Shown: in pieces, positions 19,370-28,698 of the stretch
Position numbering within the stretch: the stretch's first letter is position 1
Layout of the letters: the number at the start of each line of letters is the position of its first letter
Assembly: GCA_030038275.1 (NCBI GenBank)
Contig: JASHPG010000119.1
Location: 1 to 64,000, forward strand
Direction of reading: 5' to 3'
Length of the DNA stretch: 64,000 nt
DNA from: Candidatus Acidiferrales bacterium
Lineage (GTDB): Bacteria; Acidobacteriota; Terriglobia; Acidiferrales; UBA7541
Notes under the pieces: generated by a model
What the model was told of the DNA's origin: nothing
Databases searched by the model: none
What the model saw: the letters and a program-made list of their open reading frames with translations, nothing else
Program-made: the position numbers and the translations under genes

Positions 19370-20350
19370 ATGGCGACACCATCAGGCTCGCGGCAATTGC
19401 CCGTCTCCGCCGCAATTACCATTTGGACGGTAGTCGTCGTACTCGCCATCGTGTACGCCATGTTGCTCGGCTTCAGTGGCCCGAAGCTGGTTCTCGCGCT
19501 CGGCATAGCCGCCGCTCTATTCGCTTTCGAGCTTTTCCTCGCGGTTCCGCGAATTCAAAACGTGCTCCAAACCTCCCTCGGGGCTCGCGTTGGCGTCCTC
19601 GCTCCGCTCATTCCGCTCGGCCTCTTCCTGGTCTATTCCGTGATGTTCGGTAACCGAACTTCCTTCACTGTGGCTGGCGCCGCGTACGTCATCGCTCCAG
19701 CTCTGATTTTGTCCACCAGCGCGGGCAAGGCTCCGGGCACGTGGGAGGACTATCTCGCCGTCATCGCGCTCTGGCTGCCCGTGGAATTTCGGTGGATGTA
19801 TCACCTATTTCCATATCCGCCGCCGCTTACGCATACGCTCACCATCCTCCTGGCGCTCTCGACCGGCGTCGCCGCGTTCATCTTTCTCCGGCGCCTCGAC
19901 GGCGTCGGCTACGCAATCGACTGGCGGCTCAGCTACTTCGTGCATTTCGCGATCCTGTTTATCGTTTTCGCCGCCATAGCGATTCCTCTCGGCATGAAAA
20001 TTGGATTCATCCATTGGGCGCCATCGCTCGGCCGCCTGCGCGCGGCGCCGCTGACGATTATCGGCATTCTCTTCTTCACCGCTTGGCCCGAGGAGTTTTT
20101 ATTCCGAGGCTTGCTGCAAAATCTGCTGTCGAAAACGCTGAAGAATTCCTGGCTGGGGCTGTTCGTGGCAGCGATAATCTTCGGCCTGTCTCACATCCTC
20201 CATTCCCCGTTTCCGAACTGGAAATACGTCGCGCTCGCCTCCATCGCCGGCGTGTTCTACGGCCTCGCCTGGATGCGCACCCGCTCGCTCGTCCCCGGTG
20301 TCCTAATCCACGCCCTCGTGGACATCACCTGGCACATCCTCTTCCGCTGA
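19370..20350 (+). CDS. CPBP family intramembrane glutamic endopeptidase
   Basis: 326 aa with about eight membrane helices. The three CPBP (Rce1/Abi) motifs are present in the C-terminal half: PEEFLFRGLLQNLL (catalytic Glu pair and Arg), FGLSHILHSPF (metal or catalytic His) and PGVLIHALVDITWH. Members cleave CaaX-like or bacteriocin-related substrates within the membrane. No bacteriocin-like neighbour is seen, so the substrate is unknown. Confidence 0.9.
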   Translation: MATPSGSRQLPVSAAITIWTVVVVLAIVYAMLLGFSGPKLVLALGIAAALFAFELFLAVPRIQNVLQTSLGARVGVLAPLIPLGLFLVYSVMFGNRTSFTVAGAAYVIAPALILSTSAGKAPGTWEDYLAVIALWLPVEFRWMYHLFPYPPPLTHTLTILLALSTGVAAFIFLRRLDGVGYAIDWRLSYFVHFAILFIVFAAIAIPLGMKIGFIHWAPSLGRLRAAPLTIIGILFFTAWPEEFLFRGLLQNLLSKTLKNSWLGLFVAAIIFGLSHILHSPFPNWKYVALASIAGVFYGLAWMRTRSLVPGVLIHALVDITWHILFR

Positions 20351-20385
20351 AATTTTCCATTGAAGGGAAATGCGCGCGCATTCCG

Positions 20386-21162
20386 CTATCGCACTACGCC
20401 CGCCAGCGGACTGGACGCCGTTGCGTACAGCTTCTTTTCGATCCGGCCCGCGAGATACGCTTTTCGCCCGCCTTCGACGGCCGCCCGCATCGCCTCCGCC
20501 ATCAGTACCGTATCCTGCGCGCCGGCAATCGCCGTGTTCATCAGCACGCCGTCCGCTCCCAGTTCCATCGCAATCGCCGCGTCGGAAGCCGTACCGACGC
20601 CTGCATCCACGATCAGCGGCACTTCCGTGATTCGCTCGCGCAAAATCCGCAGGTTCGCCAGGTTCTGAATGCCCATGCCCGACCCGATCGGCGCGCCTAG
20701 AGGCATCACTGCCGCCGCGCCCGCATCTACCAGTTTTCGAGCCGCGATCAAATCGTCATTCGTGTATGGCAGCACCACGAACCCTTCTTTTACAAGCGTT
20801 CGCGTCGCCTCGATCAATTGCTCGGTATCCGGAAAAAGCGTCTTTTCGTCGCCGATCACTTCCAGCTTCACCCATTCCGAAAGCCCCACCTCGCGTCCCA
20901 GCCGCGCCGTGCGCACCGCTTCGTCCGCCGTGTAGCATCCCGCCGTGTTCGGCAGGATGAACATCTTTTCGCGGTCGATATAATCCAGCATCGATTCCTT
21001 GCCGCGGTCGGTCAGGTTCACCCGCCGCACCGCTACCGTCACCATCTCCGCGCCGGAAGCCGCATGCGCCCGCGCCATTTCCTGAAAGCTACGGTACTTC
21101 CCCGTGCCCACAATCAGCCGCGATTTGAACGCGCGCCCCGCTATCACCAGTTGGTCATTCAT
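20386..21162 (-). CDS. thiG: Thiazole synthase ThiG
   Basis: 258 aa from the ATG at 21162, with GAAGGA just upstream; longer in-frame starts exist but would add a non-homologous N terminus. Barrel signatures: [67 protein letters not shown] (Schiff-base Lys99), [20 protein letters not shown]. ThiG makes the thiazole phosphate of thiamine from deoxyxylulose phosphate, ThiS-thiocarboxylate and dehydroglycine. No thiS, thiF, thiH or thiO is adjacent, and no TPP riboswitch was recognised. Confidence 0.96.
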   Translation of the reverse strand: MNDQLVIAGRAFKSRLIVGTGKYRSFQEMARAHAASGAEMVTVAVRRVNLTDRGKESMLDYIDREKMFILPNTAGCYTADEAVRTARLGREVGLSEWVKLEVIGDEKTLFPDTEQLIEATRTLVKEGFVVLPYTNDDLIAARKLVDAGAAAVMPLGAPIGSGMGIQNLANLRILRERITEVPLIVDAGVGTASDAAIAMELGADGVLMNTAIAGAQDTVLMAEAMRAAVEGGRKAYLAGRIEKKLYATASSPLAGVVR

Positions 21163-21242
21163 TCCTTCGGTTCTCCGCCGATATTTTAACCTCTCGCCAC
21201 GTTTCGTGCATCCTTCGACCCAGCGCGCACACATGCGCTGTC

Positions 21243-21764
21243 TCAGCCCTGCTTCACGAACTCTCCGCCCATGACCGGGCTGGCGAGAAAATCGTGAAAT
21301 TCATCCACAATGCCGTTGAGGCGGAGCATCGTTCCGATTTGAGCCCAATGCCGAATCTCGTGCATCAGGACGTGGGTGATAATTTTCCTCGGCGTAGCAG
21401 TTCCCTTGTAATTCAAAATAATGAGTTCCTTCGGTGCTTCCCACTCCTTCGCCGGAAAAGCCGCGACGAAATCTTTCAGGCATTTCCGGCTCTGCCGCCC
21501 GAATTCAAACAGCGTTGCAATATTATCCTCCGCAATTTTGCTGGTATCGGTCAGCGGTTGGTTCAAGAGCCTTTCGACGTAACGCTTCTCCGCCGAAAAT
21601 ATGTGCCGCACTAGATCCCCCACTCTTTCGAAACGCCCGTCTCCGTGGGGGCCGGCGCTCAACGCCAGAACACCGTCGCCTTCGCGCTGCAGCCGCTCAT
21701 GCCACTTCTGCCGCTCCCAGTCCGTGTATTCGATTAACGTGTCGAAACTCAAATCGTTGCCCAT
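21243..21764 (-). CDS. DinB family protein
   Basis: 173 aa, four-helix DinB/YfiT-like fold. The usual metal-binding His triad can be placed at [17 protein letters not shown] and in [17 protein letters not shown]. The Trp-rich start ([14 protein letters not shown]) is typical. These proteins include thiol-dependent transferases, which is of interest because a BshB1-like bacillithiol enzyme lies at 27711. The specific reaction is not known. Confidence 0.85.
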   Translation of the reverse strand: MGNDLSFDTLIEYTDWERQKWHERLQREGDGVLALSAGPHGDGRFERVGDLVRHIFSAEKRYVERLLNQPLTDTSKIAEDNIATLFEFGRQSRKCLKDFVAAFPAKEWEAPKELIILNYKGTATPRKIITHVLMHEIRHWAQIGTMLRLNGIVDEFHDFLASPVMGGEFVKQG

Positions 21765-21809
21765 TCGCTGCCTCCACTCTCGCCCTCCGCCGCGCGACTA
21801 ACGGTTGCC

Positions 21810-23630
21810 TTACGCCATACTCTGCGGCTTCGGCTCCTCTACGTCGGCATACATCCGGTCGATCACATCTCGGTATAGTTCCTCGATCACGCGGCGCTTC
21901 AACTTCAACGTGTACGTCAACTGCCCATTCGCCTGCGTAAAATCCTGCTCGACAATCGCAAACCGCTTCGGCCTCTCGTATTGCGCCAGCGGCTTGGTCA
22001 GCCGCTCCAGTTCCGCCGTCAGCAAATCGCATACCCACGAATCACCGCTCATCTGCCCCGCGCTCGCGAACTCGCGTCCCGCTTTCCGCGCCACCGCCTC
22101 AATCGTCGCGAAATTCGGCACGATCAGCACGGATACGAACTTCCTGCGGTCGCCCACCACCATCGCGTTTGAAATGTATGGCGACGTCTTCAGCAGATTC
22201 TCAATCGGCGCGGGCGCCACGAATTTTCCGCCCGCCGTCTTCAGCAGTTCTTTTTTCCGGTCCGTGATGATTAGGAATCCGTCTTGGTCCAATCGCCCGA
22301 CGTCGCCGGTGCAAAACCATCCATCCGCCGTGAACGCCGCCCGCGTTTCGTCCGGCTTGCGATAGTAGCCCTGCATCACGCATGGCCCTTTGACCAGGAT
22401 TTCGCCGTCCTCCGCGATCTTCACCTTCACGTGCGGAATCGGACGCCCGACTGTGCCCACCCTATTGGCCTTCGGCGTATTCGCAGTCACCACCGGCGAG
22501 GTTTCCGTCAGCCCGTATCCCTGGTACACGGGTAAATTGACGCTCCAGAGAAATTCCGCCAACTCGGGAGTCAGCGGAGCGCCTCCCGCGCTGAAAATCC
22601 GAATCCGCCCGCCCACTCCCTTGCGAATTTTTGAATAGACCAGCGAATCCGCCAGATGCCATTGCAGCCGCACTCCGGGTGGCACCCGCTTGCCGTACGC
22701 TCGCCACGGCGCTGCTGCTGCCGCAACGCGCAGCGCCCAATTGAAAATCCTCTCCCGCGGGCCGCCTACGCGGCGCCCCGTCTCGATGATATTCGCGTAA
22801 ATTTTCTCGTAAAACCTCGGCACGGCCGCGACCAACGTCGGCCGCACTTCCAGCAGCGCCTCGGCAACCGTTTCAAGCTGCTCGACGTACGCCACCGTGA
22901 CACCATGAAAAAAATTGCCGTAATCGACCGATCGCTCGAAAACGTGAGCCAGCGGCAGCATGGAGAGCGCCACGTCCGACGGAGACAAATCGAACTCGTC
23001 GCTGAAATCCGTCGCGTTGGAAGTCAGGTTGGCGTGCGACAACATCACGCCCTTCGGCTCGCCCGTCGTGCCCGACGTGTAAATGATCGTCGCCAGTTGG
23101 TCGGATGTAACTTCCTTTGCTTTGCGCCGGTATTCGGCTATTTCCGCGTCGCCCGCCGCTGCGATTGATTTTTCGTACCGCAGAAATTCAGATTCCACGC
23201 CAACTGGCGCTCGCGCGCAGATCATCCGCTCGAGCTGAGGCAAATCCTTGCGGCAGTTCGCCAGTTCTTCGGCCTGACTCGCGCCCGCCGTGATGGCCAC
23301 TCGCGCGCTCGAATCCCGCAGAATGTACGTAAGCCGCTCCGGCGATTCGTGAAAATACACCGGCACTGTGACGGCGCCAATTCCTTGAATCGCGAAGTCC
23401 GCCACATGCCATCCCGGGCAATTCGGCGCGAAAATTCCCACGCGATCTCCCGAGCGCACTCCCAGCTCCGCCAGCGCCTTCGCCAGTCCCGCGATTCGCC
23501 GCAGCATCTCCTTGGCTGAAACCGATTGCCAGCCGTTCGGCCCGCGGTGCATCTGCGCGCGCGGGGTCGCATAGCGGTCCACCGCGTCCAGAAAACACTT
23601 CGGAACCGAGAAGTATTTGGTTTCCGTCAT
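21810..23630 (-). CDS. Long-chain acyl-CoA synthetase (AMP-forming)
   Basis: 606 aa. ANL superfamily motifs in order: IYTSGTTGEPKGVMLSHANL (phosphate loop), GYGLTETSPV, DGWFCTGDVGRLDQDGFLII and the C-terminal DRKKELLKTAGGKFVAPAPI. Length and motif spacing match FadD15-type long-chain fatty acid ligases, which activate fatty acids with ATP and CoA. It is not visibly in an operon with beta-oxidation genes. Confidence 0.93.
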   Translation of the reverse strand: MTETKYFSVPKCFLDAVDRYATPRAQMHRGPNGWQSVSAKEMLRRIAGLAKALAELGVRSGDRVGIFAPNCPGWHVADFAIQGIGAVTVPVYFHESPERLTYILRDSSARVAITAGASQAEELANCRKDLPQLERMICARAPVGVESEFLRYEKSIAAAGDAEIAEYRRKAKEVTSDQLATIIYTSGTTGEPKGVMLSHANLTSNATDFSDEFDLSPSDVALSMLPLAHVFERSVDYGNFFHGVTVAYVEQLETVAEALLEVRPTLVAAVPRFYEKIYANIIETGRRVGGPRERIFNWALRVAAAAAPWRAYGKRVPPGVRLQWHLADSLVYSKIRKGVGGRIRIFSAGGAPLTPELAEFLWSVNLPVYQGYGLTETSPVVTANTPKANRVGTVGRPIPHVKVKIAEDGEILVKGPCVMQGYYRKPDETRAAFTADGWFCTGDVGRLDQDGFLIITDRKKELLKTAGGKFVAPAPIENLLKTSPYISNAMVVGDRRKFVSVLIVPNFATIEAVARKAGREFASAGQMSGDSWVCDLLTAELERLTKPLAQYERPKRFAIVEQDFTQANGQLTYTLKLKRRVIEELYRDVIDRMYADVEEPKPQSMA

Positions 23631-23804
23631 AACAACTCTCGAAATCGGCCGCTTTTCCCCTGCGCCGCGGTGAAACTCTAGCCCATCGCCGCACCGCCGC
23701 GCAATCTTACGGCCGCGCCATCGCCTCCTTATGACCTTGCGAAAATTCCTTATTTTTTGGATGCAGAACTGAATTTCTGAATTGGCTGAATGTGGCGGGA
23801 AATG

Positions 23805-24158
23805 CTACGACACCGGCTTCACAATTTCCGCCAGCCAATCTTCGAGCAACGAGCGTTGCTCAGGCGCCATTTCCGTGAACGCGACGCCCATCCCCATGGT
23901 CGAATCGCAATACACAACCTTCGCTTTCGCCTCAAACTCGCCCTGATCCCGCGTTATGCGCACCTTGACGATCGTCCCCACCGGAAACGGATTCATCGCA
24001 TCCACGTAACATCCACCGATGGCGATTTCCGAAGTGCGCGCCGATAGGCGCGTGTTCGAGTCGAGGTCCGTCACCTCCACGGTTGCTACCATCTGGCAAC
24101 GCTTCGCCGCGCGCCGCTTGGTATATTCCTTCGTTTTTTTCTTTCGGTCGATCGCCAT
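23805..24158 (-). CDS. PilZ domain protein
   Basis: 117 aa from the ATG at 24158; the frame is open far upstream over the antisense of the glycosidase gene, but only this part has homology-like character. A Lys/Arg-rich start is followed by a PilZ-like beta barrel (RTSEIAIGGCYVDAMNPFPV, VKVRITRDQGEFEAKAKVVY, MGMGVAFTEMAPEQRSLLED). The DxSxxG motif is here the variant EIAIGG, and a canonical RxxxR lies only partly in KRRAAKR. Cyclic-di-GMP binding is therefore possible but not certain. Confidence 0.75.
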   Translation of the reverse strand: MAIDRKKKTKEYTKRRAAKRCQMVATVEVTDLDSNTRLSARTSEIAIGGCYVDAMNPFPVGTIVKVRITRDQGEFEAKAKVVYCDSTMGMGVAFTEMAPEQRSLLEDWLAEIVKPVS

Positions 24159-24320
24159 CGCCCGCGTCACCCGATGCAACTCCACCACGCTACCACTCTC
24201 TCGGGCGCGATTGAACCGCGTCGCGAATGGCCGGTTCGCGATTGCTAAACACCGCGTGCCGGATTCGCGGTTAACGCTTCGCGCGGCTCGCACATCCAAT
24301 ACGGAGCAGTCCGATTTATT

Positions 24321-25868
24321 GTGAAGCATCGCACTATTCCCATCGGTGTTCGCCTCTGCGCGCTGACTTGTGCGCTCGCGCTGTCCGCATATGCGCGCAA
24401 ATCGCCCACGAGCGTGAGTCGAGCGCTGCCGCTCAACCATTTTTTTACAGCGCCCGCGCGACTGCGTCCGCCCGGCTGGAGCGATATGCGCATCGCCATC
24501 GGAGACGACTATTTCGACGGCAGCAGCCCGCTCAGCCGCGTTCAGCGGCATTTCGCCATCGCGCATCGGCTCGGCGTCCGCTATCTGCGCTGCGCTTTTA
24601 GCTGGGATGCCATCGAGCCCGCGCCCGGTACATACGATTGGCGTTTCTGGGACGCGCTGGTCGCGCTCGCCGCGCGCAACGACGTCCAGATACTGCCCTA
24701 CGTCGCCTACACGCCAAAATGGGCCGCGCGCGACGCCACTGATTTCTGGCGCCAGCCGCCGCGCGATCCGCGCCTTTACGCCGATTTCATGTACACCATC
24801 GCGCGCCGCTATCGTGGCCGCATCCGCTCCTGGGAAATCTGGAACGAGCCGGATAATCGCGATTATTGGATGGGTACCGCGGATGAATTTGCTCCGCTCG
24901 CTATCGACGCCGCCAAACGCATCCGCGAAGCCGATCCCTCCGCCGTGCTGATCCTTGGCGGCATGGCCTATGGCCCGGGGCCTTTCTTTCGCACGCTGAT
25001 CGCGCGCTACCACATAGACGATTACGTGGACGTGATTGCCATGCACGCTTACCCCGAGACATGGGACAACGAGCGTGCCGAAACCATTTTCCAGCAGTGG
25101 ATTCCGGCCATGCACGCGCTGATCCTCGGCGACCACTCCGGCGACGCGCTGTGGCTGAACGAAATGGGCTACGCCGATTACCGGTACGTTCCAAACAAGG
25201 CTTCCATGTACGGCGTCAGCGTCTTTTACGACTACGAGCACACGCGCGTTTATCAGGCCGACATGCTCTTCAAATTCGAAGCCATGGCGCTCGCCTCGCA
25301 GGACGTCTCGCTGGCCGGCTGGTATCGCATCGATGATTTCGCGCCCACGGACACGCGCTCCGGCCCCGATCAGGTGAACGATCATCTCGGCCTCGTCGAT
25401 TCCAGCGGCCATCCCAAACCCGATTTCGCGGCGCTCGCATTTTTTAGTCATCTCTTTAGCGGCCCCGTCCGAGTGCTTCACCCCGGCATAACCACGCCGC
25501 CAAATTCTGAAGCCGTCGTTGAGGCTTTCGAAAAGCGGGGCGCGCGTTCTATTCCGAGGGGCACAGCATGCTGCGTCCCTGCTGGGGTTGTTGGCCGGGG
25601 CGTCCAAATCGTGGTCGTTGCCTGGCTGCGCAGCTCGCGCGAAGGCGAAGTCTCTCAACGGACCGGCGAGGTGCACGACGCGCGTTCCGAAACGATTGCT
25701 GTCACGCTTCCCTGCCGCACCGCGCACGATTTGGCCACGTTCAACGCGGAAGGCGGCGCGGCTGAGTCGTCCGCGCGGCTCGCGGGCCGCGAACTCACGA
25801 ACATCGATCTGAGCGGCGGCCAACTCTTCATCGCCAGGGCGAGCTGCTCCGCCGCAGACGCGCGATGA
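24321..25868 (+). CDS. Secreted glycoside hydrolase, GH39-like
   Basis: 515 aa with GTG start at 24321, chosen because it supplies a signal peptide (IGVRLCALTCALALSAYA). The barrel has the clan-A pair: acid/base Glu176 in WEIWNEPDNRDYW and probable nucleophile Glu281 in WLNEMGYADY. It resembles GH39/GH5-type beta-xylosidase-like enzymes; the substrate is not predictable. The region after residue about 400 is of lower quality as a domain and includes an in-frame copy of the CACAGCATGCTG repeat (residues about 413-420). Divergent from the PilZ gene. Confidence 0.78.
   Translation: MKHRTIPIGVRLCALTCALALSAYARKSPTSVSRALPLNHFFTAPARLRPPGWSDMRIAIGDDYFDGSSPLSRVQRHFAIAHRLGVRYLRCAFSWDAIEPAPGTYDWRFWDALVALAARNDVQILPYVAYTPKWAARDATDFWRQPPRDPRLYADFMYTIARRYRGRIRSWEIWNEPDNRDYWMGTADEFAPLAIDAAKRIREADPSAVLILGGMAYGPGPFFRTLIARYHIDDYVDVIAMHAYPETWDNERAETIFQQWIPAMHALILGDHSGDALWLNEMGYADYRYVPNKASMYGVSVFYDYEHTRVYQADMLFKFEAMALASQDVSLAGWYRIDDFAPTDTRSGPDQVNDHLGLVDSSGHPKPDFAALAFFSHLFSGPVRVLHPGITTPPNSEAVVEAFEKRGARSIPRGTACCVPAGVVGRGVQIVVVAWLRSSREGEVSQRTGEVHDARSETIAVTLPCRTAHDLATFNAEGGAAESSARLAGRELTNIDLSGGQLFIARASCSAADAR
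25559..25579. repeat. CACAGCATGCTG palindrome inside a coding sequence
   Basis: The left half GGGCACAGCATGCTG is identical to the intergenic copies; the right half is altered to CGTCCC. It is read in frame as GTACCVPA near the 3' end of the glycosidase gene. Confidence 0.7.
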
Positions 25869-26273
25869 AACGCGGGATTGCGCACGGAATCGAGACCCTT
25901 GAGACGCTGAGCGCGTCCGCGCGGCTCGCGGGAATCGAAGAAAAGTGCGTGAATCTGGAATGAGAAGTGTCTCGGGTAGGCAGGTACGCAGCCTTTTGTT
26001 TTGAACAACTTACATGCGTTTCTACTCGAAAGCTGTCTCGGGTAGGTTCTAGAAGTTAGAGGCCGGAGGTTGGGGGCTCGGGCAGGCCGCCGATGGTATT
26101 TCGCCGCGTGCCCGCCGCTCAGCGGCTTCGGAGCGGGCCACAAAAACGAGCAACGGTAGCATGGTTAGCAAATGACGTCGAGGTTCAATTTGCGTAGTAC
26201 CTATTTTCCCGTTTTGGGAATTACTGGGGTGGGACGGCGTTTGCGAAGCAAGCAACTGCTAAAACAATTTGAA
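25869..26273. other. Gene-free stretch with a 13-bp direct repeat
   Basis: No credible gene. TGTCTCGGGTAGG occurs at 25968-25980 and again at 26034-26046, 66 bp apart. Nothing else was recognised. Confidence 0.5.
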
Positions 26274-27137
26274 CTAGCACTCCACAGCCGCGCGGACGGC
26301 AACAGCTTTCCCATCGGGATCCTCGGCAGGACGCAGCTTCCAATCCCGAACCGCGCGGATCGAACTTTCAGTCAGGCCTCCAGGAAGCGATTTGACGACG
26401 CGGATGTCGGCAACACGGCCCTGCGGCGTGACAATGACATCGAGGACCACCATGCCCTGGATACGGGGCTTCAAATCCGCTCGAGGGTAATGGGGTGGCC
26501 GACATCGCCGGCATTTCGGATTCGTATCGGGCGAGTCCTCGGCGTAAGGCGGCAGGGGTGCGGGGGCAATCGTTCGGGAAAGAGATTCTTCGTCGTCGGG
26601 ACTAAGGGGCGCGACGAACGTGGCAGTGGCAAGGGTCTTGAAGGAAGAAGCGTCCTCTGCTTTAAGCATTACGACTACAAAGTGCTCTCTCGTGAAGAGG
26701 CGCGCCTCGACAAAAGCGGAAGCCCCTAGAGCGCGGGCGAACGTGGAATCGTATTGGGCCACGTGGACGAACTCGGGCGAAAAGCCAGCTTGAACAATTT
26801 TTCCGGAGAGATCGGAACGATCCTCCGTTACCAACTCCGGTTGCGCGATTTGAAGTGCCGCGCTAAAACGGTCCGCCAACTTTTCGCCTAAGGCACTCAG
26901 TTCCCCGTCGGTATTGCAAAAGTCGAACACGACAACGCTTTTGCTGCCGGCGCGAGCCAAGGCCGCGCCAACTGCCGCGGCGACCGCCACAAGCGGGGGC
27001 TTGTTTCCTGTCGCGACAGCTGCGGTCGGTAATTGTGGAGGCGGCACCGGCGAGGCCGACTGCCGTGCGCGCGACGGCGAACAAATGAACAACGCAGATA
27101 AAACCAGAAGCCATAAGTGGATCCAGGGTATATACAT
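26274..27137 (-). CDS. Periplasmic protein with C-terminal TonB domain
   Basis: 287 aa. A signal or anchor segment (IHLWLLVLSALFICS) and Pro-rich linker precede a middle region (residues about 65-190) with a FlgO/TolB-like pattern SKSVVVFDFCNTDGELSALG. The last 85 residues are a TonB_C domain: HYPRADLKPRIQGMVVLDVI, GRVADIRVVKSLPGGLTESS, AVRDWKLRPA. An unusual CRRC pair sits just before the TonB domain. TonB_C modules normally touch outer-membrane receptors; here there is no adjacent ExbB/ExbD or receptor, so an energy-coupling role is not shown. Confidence 0.75.
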   Translation of the reverse strand: MYIPWIHLWLLVLSALFICSPSRARQSASPVPPPQLPTAAVATGNKPPLVAVAAAVGAALARAGSKSVVVFDFCNTDGELSALGEKLADRFSAALQIAQPELVTEDRSDLSGKIVQAGFSPEFVHVAQYDSTFARALGASAFVEARLFTREHFVVVMLKAEDASSFKTLATATFVAPLSPDDEESLSRTIAPAPLPPYAEDSPDTNPKCRRCRPPHYPRADLKPRIQGMVVLDVIVTPQGRVADIRVVKSLPGGLTESSIRAVRDWKLRPAEDPDGKAVAVRAAVEC

Positions 27138-27335
27138 TGGAGCATGTTAATAACATGATTACGGCACCGGCGCCACATATATGATGGCTTCGTGCACGAG
27201 GATCGAGCCGGGCGGGGCCGATTGGCGAAGCTTGCCGCGCTGAAGCCCCCGACGCTACACACAACGTCCCAGGGACCGAGGAGGACAAAAGCCGCCGGTC
27301 GGGAGACCGGCGTTCCCAGGAAAACCGAAAACGGC

Positions 27336-27355
27336 GGGCACAGCATGCTGTGCCC
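27336..27355. repeat. 20-bp palindrome GGGCACAGCATGCTGTGCCC
   Basis: Perfect palindrome. Other copies: 28572-28591, 37273-37290 (18 bp), 62538-62557, and a damaged one at 25559-25579. Confidence 0.9.
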
Positions 27356-27598
27356 CTACGCCTGTGCAGCATGGGCAACGCTTCTCACCACTCTCTACTT
27401 ACCACTCACCACTCGCGGCGAAAGCGAAGAGTGCTGCGCTAAAGGCCGCGGCCACCTCTCGACCTCGCAACCACACAGAAAACTGCTTGAAACTCAAGAG
27501 AGAATCCACGTTTAATTCCTCAACAGGATCGCCTGGCGCATCGTGCTGGGCGGGCGGCGGGGTACAATCGGCAGCTTGGCTACGACGCGCTTAGAGGC

Positions 27599-27691
27599 GG
27601 TGGGTCAGTTTGAATTTTGATTGCTTTAGCCCCCGCCTGCCGGGGGCCCCAAATGCTTGCGCCACGATCAAGGAATTCAAAGTGGCCCACC
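27599..27691. repeat. Large inverted repeat related to the 19166 and 62351 hairpins, with inserted inner hairpin
   Basis: Outer arms 27599-27616 (GGTGGGTCAGTTTGAATT) and 27674-27691 pair with two mismatches. Inside are a GC hairpin around GCCCCCGCCTGCCGGGGGC and the loop sequence CTTGCGCCACGATCAAG, which is the reverse complement of the loop of copies 1 and 2. The element therefore lies in the opposite orientation and carries about 27 extra bases. Confidence 0.8.
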
Positions 27692-27710
27692 GTGCGCGCT
27701 TGGAGGACGA

Positions 27711-28427
27711 ATGAAGCTCGATTTGCTGGCGATTGCACCGCATCCTGACGACGTGGAACTGACCTCTGGCGGGACGATGATCCGCATGGCCCAGGCGGGA
27801 TATAAAACGGGTATTCTCGACCTGACGCGCGGCGAGACCGGAACGCGCGGCACTCCCGAAGCGCGTCTGAAGGAAGCTGCCCGCGCCGGGAAAGTGATGG
27901 GCGTGCAGGTTCGACGCAATCTGGGACTGCCTGACGCGCACCTGGCGGTGAACGACGAATACAAAGCGGCGATCGCTGAAGTGATTCGGGAATTTGAACC
28001 GCGCACGGTGATCATGCCCTACTGGGAAGGCCGCCACCCCGATCACTACACCGCCGGCAGGCTATGCTATGAGGCGTGCTTCGTCGCGGGACTGAAAAAC
28101 TACTCGCTCGCGGGACAGCCGTTTCGCCCGTCGATAATCTTGTATGCGGCTGCTTATGCGGACGTCCGTCCGACGTTCGCCGTCGATATCACGGCGCAGT
28201 ACGAACGCCGGCGGCGCGCGATTCTGGCGTATGGGTCGCAATTCAATCCGCCGAAGCGGGAACGAAAATCGCGCGTGCCGCTGCCGCTGGACGAACTCGA
28301 AGAGCGCATGAGCATCCAGGCCAAGCACTACGGCCGCACGATCGGAGTGAAGTATGCGGAAGGCTACGTGATGCGCGAAGTGTTGCAGCTCGACGATATC
28401 GTCCGAATGCCCGGAAGATATTTGTGA
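27711..28427 (+). CDS. bshB1: Bacillithiol biosynthesis deacetylase BshB1-like (PIG-L family)
   Basis: 238 aa. The start at 27711 has GGAGG six bases upstream. PIG-L/LmbE motifs: LAIAPHPDDVELTSGGTMIR (metal-binding His and Asp pair), LTRGETGTRGTPEARLKEA, YWEGRHPDHYTAGRL. The full-length match to BshB1 is good; such enzymes deacetylate GlcNAc-malate to GlcN-malate on the way to bacillithiol. bshA and bshC are not in the window, so the pathway assignment rests on family resemblance. Confidence 0.85.
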   Translation: MKLDLLAIAPHPDDVELTSGGTMIRMAQAGYKTGILDLTRGETGTRGTPEARLKEAARAGKVMGVQVRRNLGLPDAHLAVNDEYKAAIAEVIREFEPRTVIMPYWEGRHPDHYTAGRLCYEACFVAGLKNYSLAGQPFRPSIILYAAAYADVRPTFAVDITAQYERRRRAILAYGSQFNPPKRERKSRVPLPLDELEERMSIQAKHYGRTIGVKYAEGYVMREVLQLDDIVRMPGRYL

Positions 28428-28571
28428 CTCCGATAGTGGTGTTCCGGGATTCGCAAATTCGCGCGGGTGAGTCTGCGCGAGCGAAAGCGCGCTGAGGCGC
28501 GCCGTTTTCGCGGGACTGAAATCCCGCGCTCCCAGCCAAGATCCCGGCGGAATTCCTTTGCCGCAAATGAC

Positions 28572-28591
28572 GGGCACAGCATGCTGTGCCC
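28572..28591. repeat. 20-bp palindrome GGGCACAGCATGCTGTGCCC
   Basis: Perfect copy, identical to those at 27336 and 62538. Confidence 0.9.
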
Positions 28592-28698
28592 TACGACCGC
28601 GGAAAAGCTGCCGGGCGCGGTGAGCAGCGCCCCTACAGCCACCCCAGAGGGTCGAAAACCGCGTTACCCCAAAATAGACACGGGAGGAGGAACAGGCA

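Larger units (their letters stand above)
27138..27710. other. Repeat-rich intergenic region
   Basis: 573 bp without a convincing gene. It holds an 8-bp-stem hairpin (27293-27300 with 27305-27312, loop GGGA), a copy of the 20-bp palindrome (27336-27355), a partial further CAGCATGGGC echo just after it, and the large inverted repeat at 27599-27691 just before bshB1. Confidence 0.7.

Noticed and set aside
23805..25823. A 672-codon open frame on the minus strand over the glycosidase gene
   Set aside because: Only its last 117 codons look like a protein (PilZ). The rest is the antisense of a GC-rich coding sequence with Arg- and Ala-rich, non-family sequence.
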